The notes beneath the pieces were generated by a model. That model made no database searches. It saw only the letters and a program-made list of their open reading frames with translations, and had not been told where the DNA came from. Both the position numbers and the translations under genes were made by a program. This document shows positions 33,970-43,791 of a stretch of 64,000 bases of DNA, piece by piece. Source of the stretch: Alistipes sp. (GTDB taxonomy: Bacteria; Bacteroidota; Bacteroidia; Bacteroidales; Rikenellaceae); assembly GCA_017536555.1 (NCBI GenBank), contig JAFXHE010000008.1, positions 1 through 64,000 on the forward strand. Direction: 5' to 3'. Positions within the stretch are counted from its first letter, which is position 1; every line of letters starts with the position of its first letter.

Positions 33970-35582
33970 GACAACTCCTCCTCAACAACGGGTTTTTCGA
34001 TGCTCATAGCACCGCTATTGTCGATGCTGGGCAGAACCTCACTAACACCGATAGAGCGCATCTGCTCGATGTAGCGACGCTCCTGCTCACGCAGACTATC
34101 TACCCTCTCACGCTCCAATAGCAGCTCATATACAGGCTGACGCAATGCCGCCGCAAGTGCGCGCGCCACACGCTTACCACCCGCATAGTTGATGTGCGTA
34201 TAGTCGCCACCAGCCCAGCCGTGCGACACAAAAGCAGGCATACCGCCCAGCTCTGCCATAGCTGCCGACGTATTCCAGAACGCCACATTACAGCTATCTG
34301 CTGCAGCTCGCTGATACTTTGTCAGAGCATCCACCGAGCCGATAGGCACATACTTACCCGTCTCCTCGCTCTTTATCCAGCGGTCACTAACGCCCATAAC
34401 CAAGACAACAGCATTGGGGAAGCAACGCTCGACATAGGCAATCATATCGCGTAGCTGATCGCGGTACTTCGAGAAGTTACGCTGCCCAGGGAGCATAATA
34501 TTAAGTCCATACTGCAAGACCACCATATCGTAACCTAACATCTCATCAACCTGACGATTTATCGCGGCACTCGTACCAAAGATTGCGTGACCATTGTTGC
34601 TGCGCACAGAGAAGTTATCCACTACAACACCTCCATCAGCCTCAAGCGACGCACCATAGCAGACAACCCTACCCTCGACAACCTCCATAGCGAGCGAGTG
34701 TATGGGTGCCTCGATATGTATCTCGCGCAGACGCTCATCCGCAGCAATATCCAAACGATGATAGATGGTATCGTTTATGGTGAGCTGCACGCTACTACTA
34801 TCGCGGCTAATAAGCAGAATACGAGCATTGCTGCACGAATCGAGCGTGGGGAACATATCCACCGACTCCCAGCGCACATTAGCACGCGCACCGCCCTCTG
34901 ACAGATAACCCGACACAGAGAACTTATCGCGCAAACGCTCGGGTGCCGACTTCGGCTTCATAATGCTGTATGACGACCAATTCGTAGCACGACGCTTGAC
35001 ACTACGTCTTACAGTAGCAAAGGGGATATCACACGGAACAAAGCCCACGCCACGACCTCCAAACAGCTGCTGTAGCTCGCTACGCAGGTCACAAGTGAGT
35101 ATATCGCCCTCAACAAAAGAGTCGCCCATAAAGGCTATACGCACACTCTCGCCCGCAGCAAGACGCTCCACAAGACGCTCAAAGCGACTATTAGGCAGGC
35201 TGTCGAAGTCCTCAATGGCGATGACACGCTGCGCTGTATCGGGACGCACCATAGCGGCGGTAAGATGTGGACGGGGCTCTGAAGCCATATCCTCAACGAC
35301 CCAATCATAGCGCGTTGGCACAACAACGGGCAGGGTGTCGACAACAGCCTCCTCGGCGATAGTCATTGCTGCAAGCTCCTCCTCCAAGCGTGCCATATCA
35401 GCCTCATACTCAACGACCTCCTCTGTGGAATGGGTCTCTTTGAGTGGCGACAAAGCATCGACACGCTCCAAGCGCAGACCAAAGACCTCAACGGCAGGCA
35501 ATAGACCGAGTGCCACCACACCAAGCGTGACACCAAGCGTGAGCAGCCATCCTCGAAACGTATAGTCCTTATCCTTATTCAT
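33963..35582 (-). CDS. SGNH/GDSL-type periplasmic acyltransferase or esterase
   Basis: A 539-residue protein with a single N-terminal membrane helix (residues ~11-35), then a helical spacer and an SGNH hydrolase domain. The latter contains FMGDSFVEGD (Ser155 of block I), VLQYGLNIMLPG, and block V DYTHINYAGG (Asp/His near 465). The pairing with an MBOAT resembles AlgI with AlgJ/AlgX or PatA/PatB systems, in which the SGNH partner acetylates a polysaccharide in the periplasm. The polymer is unknown; no polysaccharide synthase is in the window. Confidence 0.82.
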   Translation of the reverse strand: MNKDKDYTFRGWLLTLGVTLGVVALGLLPAVEVFGLRLERVDALSPLKETHSTEEVVEYEADMARLEEELAAMTIAEEAVVDTLPVVVPTRYDWVVEDMASEPRPHLTAAMVRPDTAQRVIAIEDFDSLPNSRFERLVERLAAGESVRIAFMGDSFVEGDILTCDLRSELQQLFGGRGVGFVPCDIPFATVRRSVKRRATNWSSYSIMKPKSAPERLRDKFSVSGYLSEGGARANVRWESVDMFPTLDSCSNARILLISRDSSSVQLTINDTIYHRLDIAADERLREIHIEAPIHSLAMEVVEGRVVCYGASLEADGGVVVDNFSVRSNNGHAIFGTSAAINRQVDEMLGYDMVVLQYGLNIMLPGQRNFSKYRDQLRDMIAYVERCFPNAVVLVMGVSDRWIKSEETGKYVPIGSVDALTKYQRAAADSCNVAFWNTSAAMAELGGMPAFVSHGWAGGDYTHINYAGGKRVARALAAALRQPVYELLLERERVDSLREQERRYIEQMRSIGVSEVLPSIDNSGAMSIEKPVVEEELSW

Positions 35583-35584
35583 TG

Positions 35585-36346
35585 TTAGTTACGGCGCGAG
35601 TTAATCAGCGAAATATAGTATATGATAGTGGCGATAGCACTCAACGCTGCCACAAGATAGGTGCGGGCAGCCCAGCGTAACGACACCGTAGCACCCTCTA
35701 TCTCGTCGCCCTTAAGCGTACCGCTACGCTTGAGCCACTCTAAAGCACGCTCCGAGGCATTATACTCAACAGGGAGCGTTACAATAGAGAAGAGTGCCGA
35801 CATAGCCACAAGACCGATACCTATCCAGCACACCGTAGCGTTGCTCGTAGCCGACATAATGGCAATGCCTATAAGGATAATCCACGTAGCTATGCTTGAC
35901 GAGAAGTTTACGATAGGCACGAGCTGCGAGCGGAGCCTGATTGGAGCATAACCCGTAGCGTGCTGCACAGCGTGACCGCACTCGTGGCAAGCCACAGCAG
36001 CCGCAGCAACCGAGCGTGACGAGTATACACTGTCGCTAAGGTTTACGGTCATCGTCTGCGGATTGAAGTGGTCGGTGAGGTGACCCTTAACGTGGGTAAC
36101 CTTGACGTTATATATGCCGTGGTCGTGCAACATCTTCTCGGCGAGCTCCGCGCCTGTCATACCCTGCGGCGACATCACCCTTGAGTACTTGTCAAAGACG
36201 CTCTGCAAGCGCGCCTGCACGATATAGCCAACAAGAGCTATAATACCCATAAGGATAATTGAGCCCGAGGTAGAGATATTTGACATCAGACCTGTTGAGG
36301 CATCAGATGCGCCAGAATCCACATAAATCTGCAAAAAATTAATCAT
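35585..36346 (-). CDS. Membrane zinc metallopeptidase (YugP family)
   Basis: A 253-residue protein with membrane helices near residues 28-45, 140-170 and 225-245. A zinc peptidase motif HECGH at 121-125 sits in VACHECGHAVQHATGY, followed by the YAPIRLRSQLVP segment characteristic of YugP-type neutral zinc metallopeptidases. The substrate is unknown. It lies 10 nt downstream of the antiporter gene and 2 nt upstream of the SGNH gene, within the same unit. Confidence 0.9.
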   Translation of the reverse strand: MINFLQIYVDSGASDASTGLMSNISTSGSIILMGIIALVGYIVQARLQSVFDKYSRVMSPQGMTGAELAEKMLHDHGIYNVKVTHVKGHLTDHFNPQTMTVNLSDSVYSSRSVAAAAVACHECGHAVQHATGYAPIRLRSQLVPIVNFSSSIATWIILIGIAIMSATSNATVCWIGIGLVAMSALFSIVTLPVEYNASERALEWLKRSGTLKGDEIEGATVSLRWAARTYLVAALSAIATIIYYISLINSRRN

Positions 36347-36356
36347 AGTAAATTGT

Positions 36357-37289
36357 CTAAATCAATGTATATACGTATGCTGCATAGCATACCAAGAACA
36401 TAACACCCTCGATGCGTGTGAGCTTATCTCGACCGATGATAAGGGCCGATATAAGGACAACCATCGCAGCTGCAAGTGTCATATAGATATCATTCATACC
36501 GACATCGCCCATTGTGAGGGGTGTCACCGTGCCACACACACCCAAGATAAGCAAGATGTTGGCGATATTCGAGCCAAGCACATTTCCTAAAGCCAACGAC
36601 GGGCTACCACGTAGTATTGACACAAGGCTTGATGCCAACTCTGGAAGAGATGTTCCGCCAGCAACGAGCGTGATGGCGATAACAGCCTCCGACACGCCGA
36701 GCTGTCGTGCTATCTCTGTCGCGCTATTCACACACATCCTGCCGCCAAAGATAAGACCCGCAAGACCTGCCACAATCCACACCGTCACCTTCAGGTAAGA
36801 CATCTTAACGGTGAGTGCCTCCGCCTCGGGCTCTTTTGTCATAGCCTTACGGTCAGCACGTATTGTAAGCGTTATCATCACAACGTAGCCCGCCAGCAAT
36901 ATAAGACCCTCAATGCGAGTAATATCCCCGTTGAGTGCCGTAACAACGAGCAGAGCTACAGTAGCTGCAATACAAGCGGGAATATCGCGGCGCACATTAG
37001 TACGAGTGAAGTCGATAGGCATAAATATAGCGCAGATACCCAATATCGCGAGGATGTTGAAGATATTTGAACCTACGATATTGCCTATCGCCATATCGCC
37101 ACTGCCACCAAGTGCTGCGAAGAAGCTGACAACAAACTCTGGCAAAGATGTACCTACCGCCATCACCGTAAGACCAATAATAAACTCTGGTACTCGAAAC
37201 TTCTTTGCCAATGCCACCGAGCCATCGGTAAGCATCATCGCTCCGATAATAATCAGAGCAAGACCGGCTACAAGAATTAGATACTCCAT
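36357..37289 (-). CDS. Calcium/sodium antiporter (CaCA family, YrbG-like)
   Basis: A 310-residue inner-membrane protein with about ten helices and two inverted alpha-repeats. The first reads GTSLPEFVVSF and GNIVGSNIFNIL, the second GGTSLPELASSL and GNVLGSNIANIL. These acidic and GSN motifs bind the cation in K+-dependent/independent Na+/Ca2+ exchangers. It is the first gene of the five-gene minus-strand unit and carries the unit's promoter. Its link to the surface-modification genes downstream may be only shared transcription. Confidence 0.93.
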   Translation of the reverse strand: MEYLILVAGLALIIIGAMMLTDGSVALAKKFRVPEFIIGLTVMAVGTSLPEFVVSFFAALGGSGDMAIGNIVGSNIFNILAILGICAIFMPIDFTRTNVRRDIPACIAATVALLVVTALNGDITRIEGLILLAGYVVMITLTIRADRKAMTKEPEAEALTVKMSYLKVTVWIVAGLAGLIFGGRMCVNSATEIARQLGVSEAVIAITLVAGGTSLPELASSLVSILRGSPSLALGNVLGSNIANILLILGVCGTVTPLTMGDVGMNDIYMTLAAAMVVLISALIIGRDKLTRIEGVMFLVCYAAYVYTLI

Positions 37290-37320
37290 CGTTTTTTATC
37301 GCAATTATATAATAATTGTG

Positions 37321-37328
37321 CAAAGGTA
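37321..37328 (-). promoter_or_regulatory. Promoter of the antiporter-peptidase-SGNH-MBOAT-PAP2 unit (-7 TACCTTTG)
   Basis: An exact TAnnTTTG match on the minus strand, 32 nt before the ATG. A TTGG lies 18 nt further upstream as a possible -33 box. Confidence 0.65.
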
Positions 37329-37401
37329 CAAAAACAATTCACATTGCCAACAGCACACCGATATTTATTTCAACATTATCGCACAAAACCATTTTTACAA
37401 C

Positions 37402-37433
37402 AAAAAAGGGAACAGCTAACATTAGCCATTCCC
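37402..37433 (-). terminator. Terminator of the TPR gene
   Basis: An imperfect 12-bp stem GGGAA(TG)GCTAA with its complement, followed on the minus strand by six T (37402-37407). It separates the TPR gene from the antiporter unit. Confidence 0.75.
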
Positions 37434-37457
37434 ACTCTTGTTATATGTTGGTCTATG

Positions 37458-38405
37458 TTACTCTGCGGGAGTAAGAGCCTTGATAACTGCTGCTGCATTC
37501 TCTACGTTGCCACCTGCAGTCACATTCTTCATAGCTGCAATAGCCTTGTCAAACTGACCAAGCTCGTTGTAGGCTACACCAAGCAGGTAGTTGATGTCGC
37601 TGCGACCCTCATCTGTGGTCTGTGCTGCGATAGCTGCCTCTGACATCTCAACCATCTTTGCAAACTCCTTCTTACCATAGTATGCCTGCATAGTAATCTT
37701 CTGTGCCATAGCTGCATCGTCAAGCTGCTCTGCCATTGCAATAATACCATCATAGTCGTTTGCCATCTGGAGCTTTGCAACCTCATTGTTGGTGTACATA
37801 TTCATCTTTGCCTGTGCCTCAGCGATAGCCTCTGCATACTTGTCGGCATTGAGTGAGCTGATGTTAGCACAAATCTTCATACCATCCTGGTACATATCGC
37901 TGCGGAAGTAGCTCTCTGCAAGGTTGAGGGCCATACCTGTATTGCGGGGATCAGCCTCATAACCCTTTGAGAATACAGCGATTGCAGTTGCATAGTCCTC
38001 CGAGTTGAAGGCGTCAGCACCCTGCACCTCATAAACCTGACCGATAAGCGTGCGGTTCTTATTCATAGATGCTATGTCCTCATAGAGCTCTGCATAGTTA
38101 GCAGCATTTGTAAAGCTCTCAACAGCAGCCTCATAGTCCTTTGCGTTGATAGCACTGACACCCATCTTGTTGTAGCAAGTTACGATAAACTTCTTTGAAC
38201 CAGCGATAGCCTTTAGCTCATTGGGATCCTCTGTCTCAAGATCATAGCTTGCCTCTACAACTGCCTGGAACTGCGCGATAGCTTCGGTAAAATTACCAGC
38301 CTTTGCATTAGCCAAGCCCTGCTGGAAGTTTGCCACTACATCGCTCTGCGCAAAGAGAGTTGTTGCACCCATCAAAGCAACAACGGTCATAATTAGTTTT
38401 TTCAT
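37458..38405 (-). CDS. Exported tetratricopeptide-repeat protein
   Basis: A 315-residue protein with the signal peptide MKKLIMTVVALMGATTLFAQ, then about seven TPR-type helical pairs, for example ANAKAGNFTEAIAQFQAVVE, DYEAAVESFTNAANYAE and YNELGQFDKAIAAMKNV. It is periplasmic or envelope-associated, a probable scaffold with no enzyme motif. It has its own TAAATTTG promoter box and terminator. Confidence 0.85.
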   Translation of the reverse strand: MKKLIMTVVALMGATTLFAQSDVVANFQQGLANAKAGNFTEAIAQFQAVVEASYDLETEDPNELKAIAGSKKFIVTCYNKMGVSAINAKDYEAAVESFTNAANYAELYEDIASMNKNRTLIGQVYEVQGADAFNSEDYATAIAVFSKGYEADPRNTGMALNLAESYFRSDMYQDGMKICANISSLNADKYAEAIAEAQAKMNMYTNNEVAKLQMANDYDGIIAMAEQLDDAAMAQKITMQAYYGKKEFAKMVEMSEAAIAAQTTDEGRSDINYLLGVAYNELGQFDKAIAAMKNVTAGGNVENAAAVIKALTPAE

Positions 38406-38518
38406 AGTTTTAGTATAGTTTTTTAGTTTTAATTGTTTTGCTATTTTTACGCCTCATATAGCTGCATCGCAAGCGGTTTATCATAGAGTCACAGCCCTAC
38501 TACTCAACAAACCAAACG

Positions 38519-38526
38519 CAAATTTA
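38519..38526 (-). promoter_or_regulatory. Promoter of the TPR gene (-7 TAAATTTG)
   Basis: An exact TAnnTTTG match on the minus strand, 114 nt before the ATG at 38405. Confidence 0.45.
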
Positions 38527-38561
38527 CAACTTTTTTTGAACATACAACTGCTGTATCGCGT

Positions 38562-39023
38562 TTATTTTCGTAATTTGGCAAAAAACTCGCTCATAAGCTC
38601 TTCGCACTCTTCGCGCAACACTCCTCGCTCAACCTTTGTTCGCGGATGCATAATACGCTCCGAGTAGGTGGAATATCCGCGCTTCGGGTCGTCAGCACCC
38701 CACACCACACGTCCTATCTGGCTCCACGCCAACGCACCACCACACATTACACACGGCTCGACGGTGACATACAACGTACAGTCTGCGAGATACTTACCAC
38801 CGAGTGTCGACATAGCCGCCGTAATAGCCTGCATCTCGGCGTGTGCTGTAGCATCCATAAGTGTCTCCACGAGGTTGTGCCCGCGACCTATTATACGGTC
38901 AGCTGCCACCACCACAGCACCTATCGGAACCTCCTGCTTGGATAACGCGATACGTGCCTCATTTAGTGCCATACGCATATATTTTTCATCTTTAGAGGGC
39001 TCCAACACAAATTTTTGTTCCAT
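38562..39023 (-). CDS. tadA: tRNA-specific adenosine deaminase / nucleoside deaminase
   Basis: A 153-residue cytidine-deaminase-fold protein with zinc ligands and catalytic Glu in HAE (61-63) and PCVMC (90-94). The C-terminal RGVLREECEELMSEFFAKLR is typical of TadA, which converts A34 to inosine in tRNA-Arg(ACG). A guanine deaminase-like role is less likely. Its promoter faces that of aspS. Confidence 0.9.
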   Translation of the reverse strand: MEQKFVLEPSKDEKYMRMALNEARIALSKQEVPIGAVVVAADRIIGRGHNLVETLMDATAHAEMQAITAAMSTLGGKYLADCTLYVTVEPCVMCGGALAWSQIGRVVWGADDPKRGYSTYSERIMHPRTKVERGVLREECEELMSEFFAKLRK

Positions 39024-39051
39024 ATATTAACTAACGTATCGTTAAATTTAT

Positions 39052-39059
39052 TACCTTTG
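39052..39059 (+). promoter_or_regulatory. aspS promoter (-7 TACCTTTG)
   Basis: An exact TAnnTTTG match, 69 nt upstream of the aspS ATG. Confidence 0.6.
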
Positions 39060-39087
39060 TGGGTTAGAATGTATGTTTATTTTCTCG

Positions 39088-39095
39088 CAAAGATA
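39088..39095 (-). promoter_or_regulatory. tadA promoter (-7 TATCTTTG)
   Basis: An exact TAnnTTTG match on the minus strand. It points toward the aspS promoter 28 bp away, so the two transcripts would overlap at their 5' ends. Confidence 0.55.
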
Positions 39096-39127
39096 TAAAA
39101 ATTAGATTAAACTAAAAATATACAACA

Positions 39128-40885
39128 ATGTACAGATCACATAACTGCGGAGAACTCCGCATTGAAAATGCAGGTCAGACAGTCACCCTCGCTGGCTGGG
39201 TACAGAAGGTGCGCAACCTTGGTGCGATGACCTTTATCGACCTGCGTGACCGCTATGGCATCACACAGATCACCGTTGAGGAGCATTCACCCGAGGCAGC
39301 ACGTGCTGCCGCACAGGAGGTAGGTCGTGAGTACGTATTGCAGGTGACAGGTAACGTCATCGAGCGTCAGGCAAAGAATGCGAAGATGCCCACAGGAGAC
39401 ATCGAGATTACCGCATCAGAGATAAAGATACTCAACCGCGCTGTGACACCCCCCTTCACCATTGAGGAGGAGTCTGACGGTGGCGATGACTTGCGTATGA
39501 AGTATCGTTACCTCGACTTGCGCCGTCCACCTCTCCAGCGCGCAATGATTCTGCGCCACCGTATGGCACAGGCTGTGCGCCAGTTCCTTGACAAGGAGGG
39601 TTTTCTTGAGATTGAGACACCCTATCTTATCAAGTCTACACCCGAGGGCGCGCGCGACTTCATTGTACCGAGCCGTATGAACCCCAACCAGTTCTATGCA
39701 CTGCCACAGTCTCCCCAGACCCTCAAGCAGTTGCTTATGGTTGCAGGCTACGACCGCTACTTCCAGATTGTACGTTGCTTCCGTGACGAGGATTTGCGCG
39801 CAGACCGCCAGCCCGAGTTCACACAGATAGACTGCGAGATGTCTTTCGTTGAGCAGGAGGATGTTTTGGAGATCTTCGAGCGTTGGGCACGCTATATGTT
39901 CAAGGAGGTTATGGATATCGAGTTTGCGGAGCCCTTCCAGCGTATGCCGTGGATTGAGGCTATGGAGAAGTATGGCTCTGATAAGCCCGACTTGCGCTTT
40001 GGTATGACCTTCAGCGACATCACCGACCTGGCTCACGGTCACAATTTTGCGGTATTCGACTCTGCCGACTACGTAGTAGGCTTCGCTGCCGAGGGCTGTG
40101 CATCGTACACCCGCAAGCAGATTGATGCGCTCACAGAGTTTGTCAAGCGTCCGCAGGTAGGCGCAAAGGGTCTTGTATGGATCAAGGTTGACGAGGAGGG
40201 CAAGTGCAAATCATCTATCGACAAGTTCTTCTCGGAGGAGGATCTCAAGAAGATTGCCGAGCGCACAGGTGCCAAGTGTGGCGATATGGTGCTTATCCTC
40301 TGTGGCGAAAAGTTTAAGGCTCTCACACAACTCTGCACGCTGCGTCTTGAGGTTGCCGAGCAGCTCGGTCTGCGCGATCCCAAGAAGTTTGCACCGTTGT
40401 GGGTTGTCGACTTCCCGATGTTTGAGTGGGACGAGGAGACACAGCGTTTCTACGCTATGCACCACCCCTTCACATCGCCCAAGCCCGAGGATGCCAAGTA
40501 CTTCGACACGGGCGAGTTGGGCAAGATGCGTGCTAACGCCTACGACTTTGTATGTAACGGTACAGAGATTGGTGGTGGCTCAATACGTATCCACGATGCC
40601 GAGCTTCAGGCAAAGGTGTTTAATGCTCTGGGCTTCACGCCCGAGGCTGCCGAGGAGCAGTTTGGATTCTTGATGAACGCCTTTAAGTATGGCGCACCTC
40701 CCCACGGTGGTCTTGCCTTTGGCTTTGACCGCTTGTGCTCACTCTTTGGTGGCTCGGACTCTATACGCGACTACATCGCTTTCCCCAAGAACAATGCAGG
40801 ACGCGATGTGATGCTCGACGGCCCATCACCCGTGGCACAGGCACAGCTCGACGAGTTGTACTTGTCATTAGTAAAGCCCGAATAA
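39128..40885 (+). CDS. aspS: Aspartyl-tRNA synthetase
   Basis: A 585-residue class II synthetase. An N-terminal OB-fold anticodon domain (1-~105) is followed by the catalytic core with motif 2 [18 protein letters not shown], a bacterial GAD insertion (about 290-410), and motif 3 [16 protein letters not shown] with the end signature [10 protein letters not shown]. It charges tRNA-Asp. The length matches bacterial AspRS (about 590). A terminator follows directly. Confidence 0.97.
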   Translation: MYRSHNCGELRIENAGQTVTLAGWVQKVRNLGAMTFIDLRDRYGITQITVEEHSPEAARAAAQEVGREYVLQVTGNVIERQAKNAKMPTGDIEITASEIKILNRAVTPPFTIEEESDGGDDLRMKYRYLDLRRPPLQRAMILRHRMAQAVRQFLDKEGFLEIETPYLIKSTPEGARDFIVPSRMNPNQFYALPQSPQTLKQLLMVAGYDRYFQIVRCFRDEDLRADRQPEFTQIDCEMSFVEQEDVLEIFERWARYMFKEVMDIEFAEPFQRMPWIEAMEKYGSDKPDLRFGMTFSDITDLAHGHNFAVFDSADYVVGFAAEGCASYTRKQIDALTEFVKRPQVGAKGLVWIKVDEEGKCKSSIDKFFSEEDLKKIAERTGAKCGDMVLILCGEKFKALTQLCTLRLEVAEQLGLRDPKKFAPLWVVDFPMFEWDEETQRFYAMHHPFTSPKPEDAKYFDTGELGKMRANAYDFVCNGTEIGGGSIRIHDAELQAKVFNALGFTPEAAEEQFGFLMNAFKYGAPPHGGLAFGFDRLCSLFGGSDSIRDYIAFPKNNAGRDVMLDGPSPVAQAQLDELYLSLVKPE

Positions 40886-40920
40886 CTATAACGGTGCGAC
40901 TGCACCACACTTATAACAAC

Positions 40921-40965
40921 CTCGGATGGGTCGTATGTAAATGCCTCCTGTCCGAGTTTTTTTTT
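40921..40965 (+). terminator. aspS terminator
   Basis: A stem CTCGGA / TCCGAG with inner GGG/CCT pairing, followed by nine T (40957-40965). Confidence 0.75.
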
Positions 40966-41127
40966 GTACGTTGACCACAGATATAGCCACTAAAATTTTG
41001 ATAATCGCAGCATATTTTGTAATTTTGTTGTAACGTTGTAGGTGTGCGCCTTTGCAAACAAGTATAGTTTGGACAGGGCATAGCGCAAAACCGCGTTGAA
41101 TAATTAACCTTATAAAGAGATACTATT

Positions 41128-41706
41128 ATGAAGAGATTATCCTATTTTGTTGTGCTGGCAATAATGTCGATAGCTGGCACATTTACCGCCTGTGCGCAGG
41201 AGTTTACAGTTGAGGCAGAGGGCATAGGCCCCGTTAAGATTGGTGCAAATGCCAAAAATCTACCCAAACAGGTGGCTGGACTATATGACGAGATTGCTCT
41301 GATGCAAGATTATGATGAGTTTGAGGACGAGTATATCTATTCATACACATACAAGCTCAATGGCGAAGATATGCTCGGTGCTATGGCAAACGAGGCTGGC
41401 GAGATTTATTTAGTATCTGCCTACTCTGAAAAGCTACGTACAAAATCAGGCGCATACCACACAATGAAGGCTCGTGATTTTATTCAGCTTCAGGGTGTTA
41501 AGGTCATCCTCAAGCCCGAGGCAGACTTCGACAGAGTGAGCTTCGAGATTGACGGCATACCTGTATCGCTGAGCCAGGCAGGCTTCACAGCATCGGGTCA
41601 GGCAAAGTGCGATGCAGCTCTCAAGAGCGGTAACGCGCCACAGTTTACACCCAACGATTTTGAGGCTGACGAGAGCATCTTCCTCGGCGGCTTCACTTGG
41701 ATGTAG
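41128..41706 (+). CDS. Exported protein of unknown function
   Basis: A 192-residue protein with a signal peptide ending TFTACAQ. The Cys there is not in a good lipobox, so cleavage after the Gln is as likely as lipidation. The mature part is acidic and beta-rich, with GIGPVKIGANAKNLP near residue 32 and YSYTYKLNGEDMLG near 72. I do not recognise a family. It stands alone between the aspS terminator and the mutase promoter. Confidence 0.7.
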   Translation: MKRLSYFVVLAIMSIAGTFTACAQEFTVEAEGIGPVKIGANAKNLPKQVAGLYDEIALMQDYDEFEDEYIYSYTYKLNGEDMLGAMANEAGEIYLVSAYSEKLRTKSGAYHTMKARDFIQLQGVKVILKPEADFDRVSFEIDGIPVSLSQAGFTASGQAKCDAALKSGNAPQFTPNDFEADESIFLGGFTWM

Positions 41707-41772
41707 TGCGACATACTAATTGGAGAATATTTAGTCTATATCGGCATCGGAGGGCAAATTAATTAAAAAAAA

Positions 41773-41804
41773 TTTGCTTTTCGGTGCCGAATTTCGTAAC
41801 TTTG
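41773..41804 (+). promoter_or_regulatory. Methylmalonyl-CoA mutase promoter (TTTG, 20 nt, TAACTTTG)
   Basis: The -33 TTTG at 41773-41776 and -7 TAACTTTG at 41797-41804 have the ideal 20-nt spacing. This is the best consensus promoter in the window. The leader is about 110 nt. Confidence 0.8.
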
Positions 41805-41923
41805 TTTGATTTTAGGCGACAACTGCCCGTGCGCGTATGTGTATGAGTGCGGACGCTAACGAGAAAAGCGAAACATAAGATATTACATATCAATCATTTA
41901 AAACTTTAAACTCTAAAACAATT

Positions 41924-43774
41924 ATGGCTAATACCAAAGAAAAGTTGTTCACGGAGTTCCCACCAGTTTCAACCGAGCAGTGGGAGGCCGTAATCACAAC
42001 TGACCTAAAGGGCGCCGACTATGAGCGCAAATTGGTATGGAAGACCGGTGAGGGTTTCAACGTAAAGCCCTACTACCGTGCGGAGAACCTCGCAGATGTT
42101 GAGTTCCTCGGAACGGCAGCCGGAGAATTCCCCTTCGTACGTGGCGTGCGTAACGACAACACGTGGCGCGTACACCAGACAATCTCGGTGGAGTGTGCAA
42201 AGGCTGCCAACGAGACTGCTCTGAAGCTCCTCAACTCGGGTGTTGACTCACTCGGTTTCTGCTTCTGCAAGTCTTGCGCTTGCGAGGTAGATGTAGACGC
42301 ACTGCTCAAGGACATTGTTCCTACCGCAGTTGAGCTCACATTCTGTGGCTCTAACGTTAAGGGCTTGGCAGCACTTGCAGGCAAGGTTCTTGCAAAGTAT
42401 GCGGGCGAGGATAAGGATGCTCTTCGCATCAACTTCTGCATCGACCCCATCATCAAGGATCTCTCTGTTGCTGGCGACTTCTGCTGCAAGACAGGCGACG
42501 AGTGCTTCGACACTATCGCCGAGCTTATCAAGGCTACCGAGGAGTACAAGCACATTCGCGTAGTAAACGTATCTGGCGCAACATTCAGCAACGCAGGTTC
42601 TACCATCGTTGAGGAGTTGGCATTCTCATTGTCGGCAGCTCACGAGTACGTTGTTAAGCTTATGGAGCGCGGCTTGAGCATCGACCAGGTTGCTCGCAAG
42701 ATTCGTTTCAGCCTCGCTGTTACCTCTAACTACTTTATGGAGATGGCGAAGTTCCGCGCAGCACGTATGCTCTGGGCTAACATCGTTAAGGCTTACAACC
42801 CCGAGCGCAACTGCTCTTGCAAGATGTTTACACACGCTGTGACCTCTTCTTGGAACCAGACTGTATACGATCCTTACGTGAATATGTTGCGTGGTACTAC
42901 CGAGGCTATGTCTGCCGCTATCGCAGGCGTACACTCACTCGAGGTACTCCCCTTCGACTATGCATTTGAGGCTCCCACAGAGTTCTCACAGCGTATCGCT
43001 CGCAACGCACAGCTCCTGCTTATGCACGAGTCACACTTCGATCAGGTTGTTGACCCCGCAGGTGGTTCATACTTCATCGAGAGCCTTACCAAGAACATCG
43101 CAACAGAGGCTTGGGCACTCTTCCGCGAGATTGAGGATAAGGGTGGCTACATCGAGGCATTCCGCGCAGGTGCTATCGTAGAGAAGGTTAAGGCATCGGC
43201 TGCTACAAAGGATAAGAACATTGCTACACGCCGTCTTATCTTGTTGGGCGCAAACCAGTATCCTAACTTCACAGAGGTTGCCGACAAGGCTATCAGCGAG
43301 GAGGCTGTAACACGCAAGGCTAATGAGGGTAATGTTCTTGTACCCTACCGTGGTGCAATGGCATTCGAGGCTATGCGTCTTAAGGTTGACCGCTCGGGCA
43401 AGGCACCCAAGGCATTTATGCTTACTTGCGGCACGCTCGGTATGGCACGCGCTCGCGCACAGTTCTCTTGCAACTTCTTTGCTTGCGCAGGTATCCGCGT
43501 TGAGGATAACACCTTCTTCAAGAGTGTTGAGGAGGGCGTAGAGGCTGCATTGGCATCAAAGGCAGAGATCGTCGTAGTATGTGCTTCTGACGATGACTAC
43601 GCAACAGTAGCTCCCAAGGTTAAGGAGCTTTTGGGCGACAAGGCTATCCTCGTTGTTGCAGGTGCTCCTGCGTGCGCTCCCGAGTTGGAGGCACAGGGTA
43701 TCACCAACTTCATCAATGTTAAGAGCAACGTGTTGGAGACCTTGAAGGATTATTTGAACAAGTTGGGTATCTAA
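41924..43774 (+). CDS. mutA: Methylmalonyl-CoA mutase small subunit
   Basis: A 616-residue mutase-fold subunit (TIM barrel of the MM-CoA mutase family, with [18 protein letters not shown] and [15 protein letters not shown]). Its C-terminal Rossmann-like domain lacks the DxHxxG cobalamin motif, so it is the non-catalytic partner. It forms a heterodimer with the large subunit encoded 17 nt downstream. Confidence 0.95.
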   Translation: MANTKEKLFTEFPPVSTEQWEAVITTDLKGADYERKLVWKTGEGFNVKPYYRAENLADVEFLGTAAGEFPFVRGVRNDNTWRVHQTISVECAKAANETALKLLNSGVDSLGFCFCKSCACEVDVDALLKDIVPTAVELTFCGSNVKGLAALAGKVLAKYAGEDKDALRINFCIDPIIKDLSVAGDFCCKTGDECFDTIAELIKATEEYKHIRVVNVSGATFSNAGSTIVEELAFSLSAAHEYVVKLMERGLSIDQVARKIRFSLAVTSNYFMEMAKFRAARMLWANIVKAYNPERNCSCKMFTHAVTSSWNQTVYDPYVNMLRGTTEAMSAAIAGVHSLEVLPFDYAFEAPTEFSQRIARNAQLLLMHESHFDQVVDPAGGSYFIESLTKNIATEAWALFREIEDKGGYIEAFRAGAIVEKVKASAATKDKNIATRRLILLGANQYPNFTEVADKAISEEAVTRKANEGNVLVPYRGAMAFEAMRLKVDRSGKAPKAFMLTCGTLGMARARAQFSCNFFACAGIRVEDNTFFKSVEEGVEAALASKAEIVVVCASDDDYATVAPKVKELLGDKAILVVAGAPACAPELEAQGITNFINVKSNVLETLKDYLNKLGI

Positions 43775-43791
43775 TCAATATCAATCAAACA

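Noticed and set aside
41805-41923. Cobalamin riboswitch in the mutase leader
   Set aside because: The leader is only ~110 nt and I could not identify the B12-box or the multi-arm core.
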